Shown here in pieces: positions 16,452 through 27,055 of a stretch of DNA of 64,000 nt. Position numbers and translations under genes: made by a program. Location: positions 1-64,000 of the forward strand of contig NZ_JAKZEU010000008.1 in assembly GCF_024359525.1 (NCBI RefSeq), in the 5' to 3' direction. This stretch comes from Paracoccus albicereus (GTDB lineage: Bacteria > Pseudomonadota > Alphaproteobacteria > Rhodobacterales > Rhodobacteraceae). How positions within the stretch are numbered: the stretch's first letter is position 1; the number at the start of each line of letters is the position of its first letter. The notes under the pieces are model-generated. The model did no database searches, was not told the origin of the DNA, and worked only from the letters and a program-made list of their open reading frames with translations.

Positions 16452-16651
16452 GCCTGCACTCGTGAGACTGAAGCTTGTAGTGAGTGGCTAAGATTGGCGG
16501 AACGCTGAGAGCGCATTAAAGGAACTGCGTCTGCAAACTTCCCGGCACCGAATTTGTTCCCTCTGCGATCGGGCCCGTGACATGGGCGACCCACTCTGAA
16601 AGCCTGGATCTGAGCGGGGGGCGAGTGATAGCTTCCGATAGGCACTACTCG

Positions 16652-17131
16652 TCACCTGTCACCCATCCGTGGTTCGATATCTTCTCGCAACTGCAGCACC
16701 TGCAAACCGTCCTCGGTCAGCACCGCGTTCAGGCGAATGTCGTGCGGCTGCGGATAGATCGTGGTCAGCTCGGCCGCCTGCAGACCGATGCCGATCAAAA
16801 AGGGACGAGGCGCGAGGGCGGCGAGTGTGCGGTCGAAATATCCGCCGCCGTAGCCCAGCCGATAGCCCTCCCGGTCCCAGCCCACCAGCGGGGCGAGCGC
16901 CACATCCGGGGTCACGATCGGCGCATCCGGGGGCGGCACAGGGATATTCCAGTCACCGCGCACCATCCGCGTCTCGGGGGTCCAGCGGCGGAAGACGAGC
17001 GGGGCCTGCTTGACCTCGACCAGGGGAAGCGCGACCCGAACTCCAGCTTCGTGCAGGTCGCTCAGCAGGGGACGCAGGTCGAGCTCCCCCTTGATCGGCC
17101 AGTAGCCGGAAAGGACGTGCTTTTTCCGACC
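16652..17131 (-). pseudogene. 5-formyltetrahydrofolate cyclo-ligase, 5' end missing
   Basis: The frame reads 'SGYWPIKGELDLRPLLSDLH', then 'VGWDREGYRLGYGGGYFDRT', and ends near 'DIRLNAVLTEDGLQ'. It aligns closely with the fuller copy at 63467-64000 and lacks roughly the first 30-60 residues. Homology stops at about 17110-17130, exactly where a rightward phage tail gene begins, so a rearrangement removed the start. It is probably non-functional, although the catalytic GYGGGYFDR loop remains. Confidence 0.75.
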
Positions 17132-17644
17132 ATGGCCACCCTCGTTCTCGGCGCCGCTGGCGCGGCCATTGGCGGCAGCATCGGCGGCGCGATCCTCGGT
17201 GTCAGCGCCGCCACCATCGGCGGCTTCATCGGCTCGACCATCGGCTCGGTCGTCGACAGCTGGATCATCTCATCGCTGGCGCCGACGCAGCGCATCGAGG
17301 GCGCGCGGCTCGACACGCTGCGCATCACCTCGGCCACTGAGGGCGCGGTCATTCCTCGCCTCTACGGCCGGATGCGGATGGGCGGCAACATCATCTGGGC
17401 GACGGATTTCCGCGAGGAGACCAAAAACCACCACCCAAGGCGGCGGCAAGGGCGGCGGGGGCGGCAAGGTCAAGACCACCGAGTATCTCTACTACGCCAG
17501 CTTCGCGGTCGCGCTCTGCGAGGGCCCGATCACCGGGATCGGGCGCATCTGGGCCGACGGCAAGCCGATGGACCTCTCCGGCGTCACCTGGCGCTGCTCG
17601 CGGGCATCGCCATCAAGCTCAAGATCTTCGGCGGCGGCCCGTAG
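17132..17644 (+). pseudogene. Phage/GTA-type tail tip protein, 5' fragment with frameshift
   Basis: The start 'MATLVLGAAGAAIGGSIGGA' with a glycine-rich hydrophobic N-terminus, then 'IEGARLDTLRITSATEGAVI' and 'RLYGRMRMGGNIIWATDF', is typical of GTA gp15/host-specificity tail proteins. Near 17425 the frame breaks: the natural continuation 'VKTTEYLYYASFAVALCEGP' is in another frame. The protein should be over 1000 residues, so only the first tenth or so survives. Confidence 0.75.
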
Positions 17645-17677
17645 CCGCACCCCGTCCCCATTTATCAGCCCAACAGC

Positions 17678-17702
17678 ACCCGCCCTCGAGGCGGGTTTTT
17701 TC
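17678..17702 (+). terminator. Rho-independent terminator
   Basis: The 7 bp stem ACCCGCC/GGCGGGT with a CTCGA loop is followed directly by a T-run. It ends the phage tail transcript and lies 16 bp before the endolysin start. Confidence 0.85.
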
Positions 17703-17718
17703 GTTTCGGAGGACCCTC

Positions 17719-18387
17719 ATGAACACAACCTTCCACCGCCATTGGCGTGATGTACCGGAAAGCACCTGGCGCTGGCCGAATTTCAGCCCCCCCGAAATCG
17801 CCTGCCGCGGCACCGGCAAGCTGCTGATCAACGAACTGGCGCTCGACAAACTGCAGGCGCTGCGCGACCGGATGGGCAAGCCGCTGATCGTGCGCTCAGC
17901 CTATCGCAGCCCCGAGCACAATCGCGCCGTCGGCGGCGCGACCCGCTCGAAACACATGAAGGGCGCCGCCTTCGACATCGCCATGGCGAACCACGACCCG
18001 GTGGCCTTCGAGGCCGCGGCGCGCGAGGTCGGGTTCCTCGGCTTCGGCTACTATCCCCGCTCGGGCTTCATGCACATCGATCTCGGTCCCGCTCGGCAAT
18101 GGGGCGAGCGGTTCCCGGTACGTGCGACCGCGTTCGCAGCCGAAACGCCGCCCGCGCGCGAGCTGCTGGCCGACAGCCGCACCATGAAGGGGGCCGGCGG
18201 GGTGGCTACGCTGGGCGCAGCCGGCGTCGAGGTCGCGCAGAGCCTCCTCGCCGAGACCCAGTCCGCAATCCTGCCCCTTGTGCCGTACCTCGATACGCTG
18301 CGCTGGGTGTTCATCGCCGTCGCGCTCGGAGGCATCGCGGTCACGATCTACGCTCGGCTCGACGACTGGAAGCGGGGGCGGCGGTGA
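17719..18387 (+). CDS. Phage endolysin, M15 peptidase with C-terminal membrane segment
   Basis: 222 residues. Residues about 15-130 form a peptidase M15 (D-Ala-D-Ala carboxypeptidase-like) domain with 'VRSAYRSPEHNRAVGGATRS', 'HMKGAAFDIAM' and 'FMHIDLGPARQWG', containing the His/Asp/His zinc ligands. A hydrophobic helix near residues 192-212 is followed by a basic tail. It would cleave peptidoglycan at phage lysis. It is followed without a gap (GTGA overlap) by spanin genes. Confidence 0.85.
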   Translation: MNTTFHRHWRDVPESTWRWPNFSPPEIACRGTGKLLINELALDKLQALRDRMGKPLIVRSAYRSPEHNRAVGGATRSKHMKGAAFDIAMANHDPVAFEAAAREVGFLGFGYYPRSGFMHIDLGPARQWGERFPVRATAFAAETPPARELLADSRTMKGAGGVATLGAAGVEVAQSLLAETQSAILPLVPYLDTLRWVFIAVALGGIAVTIYARLDDWKRGRR

Positions 18388-18641
18388 TTGCCGATTTGCT
18401 CACTGGGTTCGCTGCCAGCTCGAGGGTGCGGTCGGCGCTTCGCTACGGCGCCATTGTCCTCGCCGTGCTCCTGCTCCTGCTGTTGCTTCGGCGTTCTGGC
18501 GAGCGAGCGGGACGCCTCGCCGAACGCCTTGAAACCACGGAGAAGACCAATGAAATCCAACGCCGGATGCTGGAGGCTGCGGCTCGCCGTCCTCGGGATC
18601 GCAACGAGCTTGCTGAGCGGCTGCGCGATGGTCGGTTCTGA
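18384..18641 (+). CDS. Inner-membrane spanin (Rz-like)
   Basis: 85 residues from a GTG that overlaps the endolysin stop. A single strong hydrophobic helix ('AIVLAVLLLLLLL') near residues 23-37 is followed by a charged helical region that could form a coiled coil. Size, position and the embedded lipoprotein gene in another frame fit a phage Rz. The assignment is by architecture, since spanins share little sequence. Confidence 0.65.
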   Translation: MIADLLTGFAASSRVRSALRYGAIVLAVLLLLLLLRRSGERAGRLAERLETTEKTNEIQRRMLEAAARRPRDRNELAERLRDGRF

Positions 18642-18807
18642 AGCTGGCGGGATCAGGACCTGCCCGCCTGTCGTTGAGTACAGCCCCGCGCTCCAGGCGC
18701 GCGCTGCCGAAGAACTGCACCTGCTGCCGGACGGATCAGCGATCGAGGGGATCCTGAGCGACTACGCGGTGATGCGGGAGCAGGCGCGCCTGTGCTCTTC
18801 TTTCTGA
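18550..18807 (+). CDS. Outer-membrane spanin lipoprotein (Rz1-like), overlapping Rz
   Basis: 85 residues. A lipoprotein signal ends in the lipobox LLSGC (Cys about residue 25), followed by a short periplasmic part. The first 92 bp overlap the Rz-like gene in a different frame, the classic Rz/Rz1 arrangement. Together the two would fuse inner and outer membranes at lysis. Confidence 0.7.
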   Translation: MKSNAGCWRLRLAVLGIATSLLSGCAMVGSEAGGIRTCPPVVEYSPALQARAAEELHLLPDGSAIEGILSDYAVMREQARLCSSF

Positions 18808-18833
18808 TCAGAAGCTGACTCGCAGCTTGGTGG

Positions 18834-19313
18834 TCAGGCGGCAGCGTAGCGTGTGAACACCTCGGTCGATCCGTCGCGCCGGATCAACAACACCTCGTAG
18901 GCTTCGCGTTCGCTTTCCGGACCCATGCCGGGCGATCCGTAGGGCATGCCGGGCACTGCAAGGCCGACCGCCTCGGGGCGCTCCTCCAGGAGACGGCGAA
19001 TGTCGGCAACAGGTACGTGCCCCTCGATCATGTAGCCTTCGATGCTACCCGTATGGCAGGAGGCCATTTCCTGCGGGATGCCGTTCTCCAGCTTGTAGCG
19101 CATCAGAAGCGTCCCGAGGCTGCGCTCGGTCGTGACGGCGAAACCGTCGTTCTCGAGGATCTCGATCCAAGCCGAGCAGCAGCCGCAGTTGGGGTCCTTC
19201 ATCACGTGGATCGCCGGTCCGGCGCCTTGCGCGAGCGCCTTCAGTGGCGATGCCGTCAACATGGCGGTCCCGCCGATCAGGATCATGCGGCGCGAAAGTT
19301 TATCTTCGGTCAT
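18834..19313 (-). CDS. DUF411 periplasmic metal-binding protein
   Basis: 159 residues. An N-terminal twin-arginine-like signal ('LSRRMILIGG') is followed by a thioredoxin-like DUF411 domain with 'KDPNCGCCSAWIEILENDGF', whose CxCC can bind copper, and 'SCHTGSIEGYMIEGHVPVAD'. It is the last gene of the copper operon and stops 26 bp from the spanin gene, so the metal island joins the phage remnant here. Confidence 0.85.
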   Translation of the reverse strand: MTEDKLSRRMILIGGTAMLTASPLKALAQGAGPAIHVMKDPNCGCCSAWIEILENDGFAVTTERSLGTLLMRYKLENGIPQEMASCHTGSIEGYMIEGHVPVADIRRLLEERPEAVGLAVPGMPYGSPGMGPESEREAYEVLLIRRDGSTEVFTRYAAA

Positions 19314-19352
19314 CTGGTTTTCCTCTTTCTGATTGGAAATTTTTCTGTGGGG

Positions 19353-21686
<2,334 letters not shown>

Positions 21687-21754
21687 GTTTTGCCAACTTT
21701 CATCTGATTTGTTTCAACCTGAGGTTTCCTCCCGCTGGAGGCTCAAGCTATTTC

Positions 21755-23065
21755 TTAATGGTGAGTGTGTTTCCCCGTTTTGATCGGGTTACGCGCCAGG
21801 AAGACCCGGACAAACAGGAACACCAGTGCCATGCCGACGATGCCGATCACGACAATCAGCGGATCGGATTGCCATTTCATCGCGGCGAAGGCCGCCAGCA
21901 CCACGACATCGAGCACGATGGCAGTCAGCAGCACCCAGCCCTGCGCGCCGATCTTCTCGCGCAGATGCCGGAACACACCGAAGTGGATGATGATGTCCAT
22001 CACCAGGTAGAAGAAGGCGCCAAGCGAGGCGATCCGGCTGAGATCGAAGAAGACCGTCAGGAAGCCAGCGATTACGACCGTGTAGACGAGCGTATGGTCC
22101 TTGATCCTTCCCGGCATCCCGAAATGGCTATGCGGGATCATCTTCATGTCGGTCAGCTTCGCCAGCATCCGCGAGACCGCGAATACGCTGGCGATCAGAC
22201 CCGACGCCGTGGCGACCAGCGCCAGCGCCACCGTCAGGTAGAAGCCGGTCTGTCCGAGGGCGGGCCGGGCTGCCTCGGCCAGTGCATAATCCTTCGCGGC
22301 GACGATGCGGTCGAGCGGCAGGCTGGAGCCGACGGCGAAGGCGACAAGCAGATAGACGACGACGCAGATCGCGATGGACAGAATGATGGCCCGACCGACG
22401 TTGCGGTGCGGGTCGGTGACCTCTGCGCCGCTGTTCGTGATTGTCGTGAAGCCCTTGAAGGCCAGGATCGACAGCGCGACCGACGCCACGAAGCCGGTGG
22501 CGCTCGCGTCTCCGCCCGTCGCCTCGAACGACAGACCGCTGGCCCAAAGCGCGGAAACACCGAACAGCGCGATGCCGCCCACCTTCAGCACGGCCATGAC
22601 AATGGAGAACAGCCCGACTGACCGGTTGCCCGAGACGTTCACGAGATAGGCGAAAACGATCAGCCCAACGCCAAGAATCGGGACGAGAACGCTCTCCGGG
22701 TCGCCGCCGCATGCCCGTAGCGTATAGGTGCCGAAGGTCCGCGCGACGAGGCTTTCGTTGATGACCATCGACAGCGCCATCAGGAGCGAGGCGCCTGCCG
22801 CCACTGTCGTCGGGCCATAGGCCTTTTCCAGGATCATCGCGATGCCGCCCGCCGACGGATAGGCGTTCGACATCTTGATATACGTGTAAGCGCTGAATGC
22901 GGTCACGATGGCGCCGACGACGAACGAGAGCGGGAAGAGCGGCCCGGCAAGCTCGGCGATCTGGCCGGTCAGCGCGAAGATGCCCGCGCCGATCATCACA
23001 CCGGTCCCCATGGCGATGGCGCCGAGGAGGGTGATGCTGTTCTTCTCGTAATCGCTTTTTGTCAT
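21755..23065 (-). CDS. APC-family amino acid/cation permease
   Basis: 436 residues, about 12 membrane helices. The opening 'LLGAIAMGTGVMIGAGIFAL' is the APC superfamily TM1 motif, and 'SILAFKGFTTITNSGAEVTD' matches TM6. The C-terminus ends in a His-rich 'GKHTHH'. It transports an amino acid or amine; the substrate is unknown. It lies in a copper operon between DUF305 and the Cu-ATPase genes, which hints at transport of a copper-binding amino acid, but that is inference. Confidence 0.83.
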   Translation of the reverse strand: MTKSDYEKNSITLLGAIAMGTGVMIGAGIFALTGQIAELAGPLFPLSFVVGAIVTAFSAYTYIKMSNAYPSAGGIAMILEKAYGPTTVAAGASLLMALSMVINESLVARTFGTYTLRACGGDPESVLVPILGVGLIVFAYLVNVSGNRSVGLFSIVMAVLKVGGIALFGVSALWASGLSFEATGGDASATGFVASVALSILAFKGFTTITNSGAEVTDPHRNVGRAIILSIAICVVVYLLVAFAVGSSLPLDRIVAAKDYALAEAARPALGQTGFYLTVALALVATASGLIASVFAVSRMLAKLTDMKMIPHSHFGMPGRIKDHTLVYTVVIAGFLTVFFDLSRIASLGAFFYLVMDIIIHFGVFRHLREKIGAQGWVLLTAIVLDVVVLAAFAAMKWQSDPLIVVIGIVGMALVFLFVRVFLARNPIKTGKHTHH

Positions 23066-23251
23066 CGATTTTCCTTTTCAGGCCCTCTCCGCATTGCCAC
23101 CCAAAGCAGCGGCAACCCCGTGACGAGCCCGAGGGCGAGCACAGCCCACGTGGCGCGGCCTAGGTCTCCGCTGGCGTCTCACCGCGGAAATGCGCAAGCC
23201 GGAAGCCGGTTGATCGTGTCGGCTACTGACGTTCCTTTCGGTTCATGGGCG

Positions 23252-23737
23252 TCATTCAAGTTCGGCTCGGGGTGTGCCCGCGGGTGCCTCGCCGTTCGCC
23301 TCGATGTCTGCGATGTAACTCTTCATCTCGGCAATTTCGCTTCGCTGCGCTTCGATGATTGCATCTGCCAGTGCCCTGACCCTCGGGTCCGAGATATCGG
23401 CCCGCTCGCTGGTCAGGATGGCAATGGAATGGTGCGGGATCATCGCCCGCATCCAGGCGAGGTCGTCGACAGTCTCCTGGCTTCGGACAAGCCAGAGCGA
23501 CAGGGCGAAGGTTACAGCAGCTCCGGCGAAGATCGCGAGATTGAGCCGCTTATTGGAATACATGCCCAGCATGAAAGCGAGCATGATGATCGCCATCACC
23601 GCACCCATATAGATCGCCATCCACATGCGCGTCTGCGAGAAGAATATATGGTCGAGTGCGTAGGTGTTGAGATACATCAATCCAAACATCACGACCGTCG
23701 AAGTCGCGATCATTGCAAGGAAACGTCCGTAGTTCAT
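23252..23737 (-). CDS. Membrane-anchored DUF305 protein, paralogue
   Basis: About 161 residues. AGGAG lies 7 nt before the ATG at 23737, so the longer frame starting at 23755 is not used. Three hydrophobic helices ('MIATSTVVMFGLMYLNTYAL') precede a DUF305 domain with 'MRAMIPHHSIAILTSERADI'. It is very similar to the protein at 5506-6030 through most of its length, so one gene family is shared by the two copper modules. Confidence 0.85.
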   Translation of the reverse strand: MNYGRFLAMIATSTVVMFGLMYLNTYALDHIFFSQTRMWMAIYMGAVMAIIMLAFMLGMYSNKRLNLAIFAGAAVTFALSLWLVRSQETVDDLAWMRAMIPHHSIAILTSERADISDPRVRALADAIIEAQRSEIAEMKSYIADIEANGEAPAGTPRAELE

Positions 23738-23814
23738 ATTCCAGCTCCTGATCAAATATTATTGCCGTTTTGACACCCCGAGCAGAGTGATCCCAAGAAT
23801 CGCAAAGGCTCATC

Positions 23815-24204
23815 TCAGATCGCCTCGACCGCCTTCGCCAGAAGGTCTCGGACCTCGCCCGCCACGGCGGTCAGTTCGGCGTTCTCGATCGCCTGCATCG
23901 AGGCCACGGGGTCGACCGCGCTGACCTCCACGCCGCCGCCATTGACTTGGCGTAGGATGACGTTGCAGGGCAGCATCGCGCCCACCCGAGGTTCGATCCC
24001 GATCGCCCGATGCGCCATCTTCGGATTGCAGGCTCCGAGGATGCGATAGGGCGACATCTCGACATCGAGCTTCTTTTTCATCGTCGCCTTGACGTCGATC
24101 TCGGTCAGCACGCCGAAGCCATGATCTGCGAGCGCCTTGCGCGTTCGCGCATCGACATCGTCGATCCCGGTGCCCGGAACCATGCGATTGATTGTGTAAG
24201 CCAT
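23815..24204 (-). CDS. DUF302 protein
   Basis: 129 residues of the DUF302 fold, with 'GFGVLTEIDVKATMKKKLDV' and 'YRILGACNPKMAHRAIGIEP' signatures and 'GAMLPCNVILRQ'. The two cysteines may bind metal or heme. It has no signal peptide, so it is cytoplasmic. It is common beside copper and redox genes and lies in the leftward copper operon. Confidence 0.85.
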   Translation of the reverse strand: MAYTINRMVPGTGIDDVDARTRKALADHGFGVLTEIDVKATMKKKLDVEMSPYRILGACNPKMAHRAIGIEPRVGAMLPCNVILRQVNGGGVEVSAVDPVASMQAIENAELTAVAGEVRDLLAKAVEAI

Positions 24205-24220
24205 TGAAAAGTCCTTTCCT

Positions 24221-24349
24221 TCATTTCCGGAGGTATTTGATCAGCGCCGCTATTGCCAAAACCAGCAGCACGAGGATCAGCAGGCCGAAAAGCCAGCCTA
24301 ACCCCATTCTGAAACCCATTCCGGGGCCCATGTCGTTCCAGTTCATCAT
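24221..24349 (-). CDS. 42-residue membrane peptide in copper operon
   Basis: Starts at an ATG placed 5 nt after AGGAGG (a longer in-frame start at 24406 lacks a site). The peptide has a Met/Gly-rich N-terminus ('MMNWNDMGPGMGFRMG') and one hydrophobic helix ('LFGLLILVLLVLAIAALIKY'). The Met-rich, one-helix layout suits a small copper-site or accessory peptide. It lies between the multicopper oxidase and DUF302 genes. Confidence 0.65.
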   Translation of the reverse strand: MMNWNDMGPGMGFRMGLGWLFGLLILVLLVLAIAALIKYLRK

Positions 24350-24471
24350 CTCATCCTCCTGGTTTTCCTGCTGCAAGGTGCACCGTGTGATCTGCTCTTG
24401 CGGCATCGGCCGTCAGCCCGGCACGGTTTGGGGCCGCTATGGGGGCGCCCTATCCGAACGCCCCGGCCGGA

Positions 24472-26019
24472 TCAGACGGACGCCGTGACCGCGAACTCGG
24501 TCATCATCCCGCTTGCGAGGTGCGGCATGTGGTGACAGTGCAGCATCCAGTGGGCGGCCTCGCCGGCATCGAGGGCGACATCGACCATCGACATCGGTGG
24601 CACGTGGACCGTGTCGCGCAAGGCACCGGCGACACGCCTCCCGTTCAGGCCGACGACCTGGAACACATGCCCGTGCAGATGCATCGGGTGGGCCATCATC
24701 GACATGTTGTGAAACGACAGCACGACCCGCTCGCCGCTGCGTGCGGTGATCGGCTGGTGCTGGCCCCAGATGGCGCCGTTGATCGTCCAGACATAGGGCT
24801 GCATCGCGCCGCCCAGCATCAGCATCTGGCTGCGATCCACCGGCCGGTCCGGCAGGGCGTTCAGAGCGACAAGGCGTGCCTCCTGTGCCAGATCGGTGTC
24901 GAAAGCGGGCGCTTCTGACTCCGCAAGGGGATCGAGACGCCGAACCTCGGCACCCTGCGTGGCGAGGATCAGGCCGGTGCGCTCCCGCGCGCCTTCGCGC
25001 AACGCGAGGATCGGCCAGGCGCCGCCTTCCTTCGGCAGGTCGATCTCGATGTCCAGACGCTGGCCCATCGCCAGCCCGAACCGGTTGCCCGCGATAGGCT
25101 GGACGGCGTGGCCGTCCACCGCAACGAGGCGTGCCTCGGCCGCCCCGCTGTCGATCCAGAACACCGTCGCCGCGGCGGCGTTGATCACGCGTAGCCGGAT
25201 GCGCCCGCCACGCTCGACCTGCACGACCTCGGGGTCCGACAGGGTCCGGTCGTTGGCGAGATAGGCGTCCCAGTCATGGTCGTTCAGGTCCATGGCCATG
25301 CCGCCCATCTGGCCGCCCATGCCCATCATCCCGCCCATTTCAGGCATATTGCCCATCGCCATGCCGCCCATGGCGCCGTGCCCCATACCGCCATGCCCCA
25401 TGCCCGGCATCCCGCCCAGCCCCTCCATGGGCACGCCCTGTCTGGGGCTCGCTTCGGCGGCGGCGGCATGACCTGCGCCGTGCCCGCCGCTGATCTCCGC
25501 CAGAACCTCCTCCGGGGTCTTGAAGGAGAAATCATGCAGGAACATCACGACTTCCTGCCTGTCGGCAGCGATATCCTCCTGCGAGCGCACGATCAGCGGC
25601 GCGGCGAGCAGCCGCATCTCCTGGATCGGCACATGGCTGTGCATCCAGTGGGTGCCCGGCCGCGCCTCGAAATCGTATGACCGGGTCTCTCCCGGGGCGA
25701 GCAGCGGCATCGGCATGTCCGGCACGCCGTCCTGCACATTGGGCGGGATCTGGCCATGCCAGTGGATGATGGTGCCCACATCGAGATCGTTGGTCAGATC
25801 GACCCGGAACCTCTGGCCGGGGTCGAGCACCAGGCCCTGACCGCCGGGACCGGCAAGGCCAAAGACAGTGGCCGCGCGTCCGTCGATGTCGAGCGTCCGT
25901 GTGGCGGCCGAGAGGCTGATCGCCGCCCCGGTCTGGGCAAACGCAAGGCGGGGCATCTGAGCTGCGGCAATGGCTGCCGCACTGGCGGCGAGAAAGCCGC
26001 GTCGTGAAAGGGTATTCAT
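24472..26019 (-). CDS. Tat-exported multicopper oxidase (CopA/CueO type)
   Basis: 515 residues. The twin-arginine signal is 'LSRRGFLAASAAAIAAAQ'. Copper-site motifs are HWHG (near 85), HWMHSH (near 128), HPMHLHGHVFQ (near 445) and HCHHMPHLASGM at the C-terminus. Residues about 200-245 are a long Met/Gly/His-rich insertion ('MPGMGHGGMGHGAMGGMAMG') likely to bind Cu(I). The enzyme oxidises Cu(I) to Cu(II) in the periplasm. It is in the copper operon, preceded by a palindrome at 26031. Confidence 0.92.
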   Translation of the reverse strand: MNTLSRRGFLAASAAAIAAAQMPRLAFAQTGAAISLSAATRTLDIDGRAATVFGLAGPGGQGLVLDPGQRFRVDLTNDLDVGTIIHWHGQIPPNVQDGVPDMPMPLLAPGETRSYDFEARPGTHWMHSHVPIQEMRLLAAPLIVRSQEDIAADRQEVVMFLHDFSFKTPEEVLAEISGGHGAGHAAAAEASPRQGVPMEGLGGMPGMGHGGMGHGAMGGMAMGNMPEMGGMMGMGGQMGGMAMDLNDHDWDAYLANDRTLSDPEVVQVERGGRIRLRVINAAAATVFWIDSGAAEARLVAVDGHAVQPIAGNRFGLAMGQRLDIEIDLPKEGGAWPILALREGARERTGLILATQGAEVRRLDPLAESEAPAFDTDLAQEARLVALNALPDRPVDRSQMLMLGGAMQPYVWTINGAIWGQHQPITARSGERVVLSFHNMSMMAHPMHLHGHVFQVVGLNGRRVAGALRDTVHVPPMSMVDVALDAGEAAHWMLHCHHMPHLASGMMTEFAVTASV

Positions 26020-26030
26020 GGTCGTCTCCT

Positions 26031-26047
26031 CGGGACCTTAGGTCCCG
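26031..26047. promoter_or_regulatory. Perfect palindrome ahead of the multicopper oxidase gene
   Basis: CGGGACCTTAGGTCCCG, 7 bp arms and a 3 bp centre, lies in the 73 bp gap between the secreted-protein gene and the oxidase start. It has no T-run. It may be an operator or an mRNA hairpin; nothing further can be said. Confidence 0.4.
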
Positions 26048-26092
26048 TTCATCAAAACCGATGGGACGCCACGGGCACCGGCCCGGGCGCGC

Positions 26093-26449
26093 TCAGAGGA
26101 GACGGAGCTTGGGAGGTCGTTCGTTCAGCCCCGGCGCGCGGCTGACGGGACTTGCCTCGGACGGAAGGTCATGCCGGGCAGGACCGTGGGCCCGTCCGGA
26201 TTCGCCGGTTGGCGATATCAGGAAGGCCGAAAGACCCGCACAGACGAACTCGCACATCCCGGCATCGGCCGCGCCACAGTGCTGTCCGGCGTCACAGGTG
26301 CGTTCCGCAATGTCCGACGAATGCACCATGCCTGCGACATGCGATTCACGATCCACGCCAGAACTCATGCGCGCAGCATGCGCAGAGGCGAGGCTCGTCA
26401 CCACGGTGATCGCGAGTATGGCAAGCAAGGTGGCGAGACGGCGGATCAT
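26093..26449 (-). CDS. Small secreted protein, first gene of the copper operon
   Basis: About 118 residues from the ATG at 26449 (a longer start at 26485 is possible). A signal peptide 'MIRRLATLLAILAITVVTSL' ending SAHA precedes a mature part with 'CDAGQHCGAADAGMCEFVCA', a cysteine cluster that may hold metal. I do not recognise the family. It lies 74 bp upstream of the multicopper oxidase and is divergent from a cytochrome c gene. Confidence 0.6.
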   Translation of the reverse strand: MIRRLATLLAILAITVVTSLASAHAARMSSGVDRESHVAGMVHSSDIAERTCDAGQHCGAADAGMCEFVCAGLSAFLISPTGESGRAHGPARHDLPSEASPVSRAPGLNERPPKLRLL

Positions 26450-26566
26450 GCTGGCAAAATAGGTACTGCTCACGAGAATGTCCATTGTCGCCGAAGGCAG
26501 GCGTCTGGCAAACCTGCACCTCTACGTGAGGCCAATGACCTTCTGTCGTGATCGGGGCCCGAAATC

Positions 26567-27028
26567 TTGAGATATGGCGTTCGAAATATTGTGGTGGTGG
26601 GATTGCTCGTCGGAGGTCTGATCGTCGCTCTTTTTAGCGATCGACTCTTTCCCGGCACTGCATCCGATGCCGTCGTGTCGGCGGAGGTGATCGCGCAGGG
26701 GCGGCAGGTCTATGCAGATCAGTGCGCCGCCTGCCATGGTGCGGATCTGGAGGGCCAGCCCGACTGGCGCTCGCCGCTACCGTCCGGCCGGTTGCCGGCG
26801 CCACCGCATGACGCCAGCGGCCACACCTGGCACCATCCCGACGACATGCTGTTCCGCATCGTCAAGAAAGGTACGGCCGCCATCGTCGGTGGCGGGTATG
26901 AGAGCGACATGCCAGCCTTCGCAGACGTGCTGGGTGATCCGGAGATCCGGGCCGTCCTCGCTTACATCAAGAGCAGCTGGCCGGAGCGAGAGCGCGGATA
27001 CCAACAGGCGGTAACGAGGGGCGAGTGA
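26567..27028 (+). CDS. Membrane-anchored cytochrome c
   Basis: 153 residues from a TTG. An N-terminal membrane anchor ('IVVVGLLVGGLIVALF') is followed by one heme c motif, CAACH, and a distal Met ('ESDMPAFADVL'). It is a periplasmic electron carrier resembling those linked to copper islands. The TTG start has no strong ribosome binding site, so GTG codons a few residues inside are alternatives. Confidence 0.82.
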   Translation: MRYGVRNIVVVGLLVGGLIVALFSDRLFPGTASDAVVSAEVIAQGRQVYADQCAACHGADLEGQPDWRSPLPSGRLPAPPHDASGHTWHHPDDMLFRIVKKGTAAIVGGGYESDMPAFADVLGDPEIRAVLAYIKSSWPERERGYQQAVTRGE

Positions 27029-27055
27029 ACACCGCAGCGAAGGGGTGAAAGCGTC

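Noticed and set aside
23062-23142. 26-residue minus-strand peptide ending in overlap with the permease start
   Set aside because: It has a hydrophobic stretch and an ATGA overlap, but only a GTG start with no ribosome site; may be the tail of a lost gene. Too weak to list.
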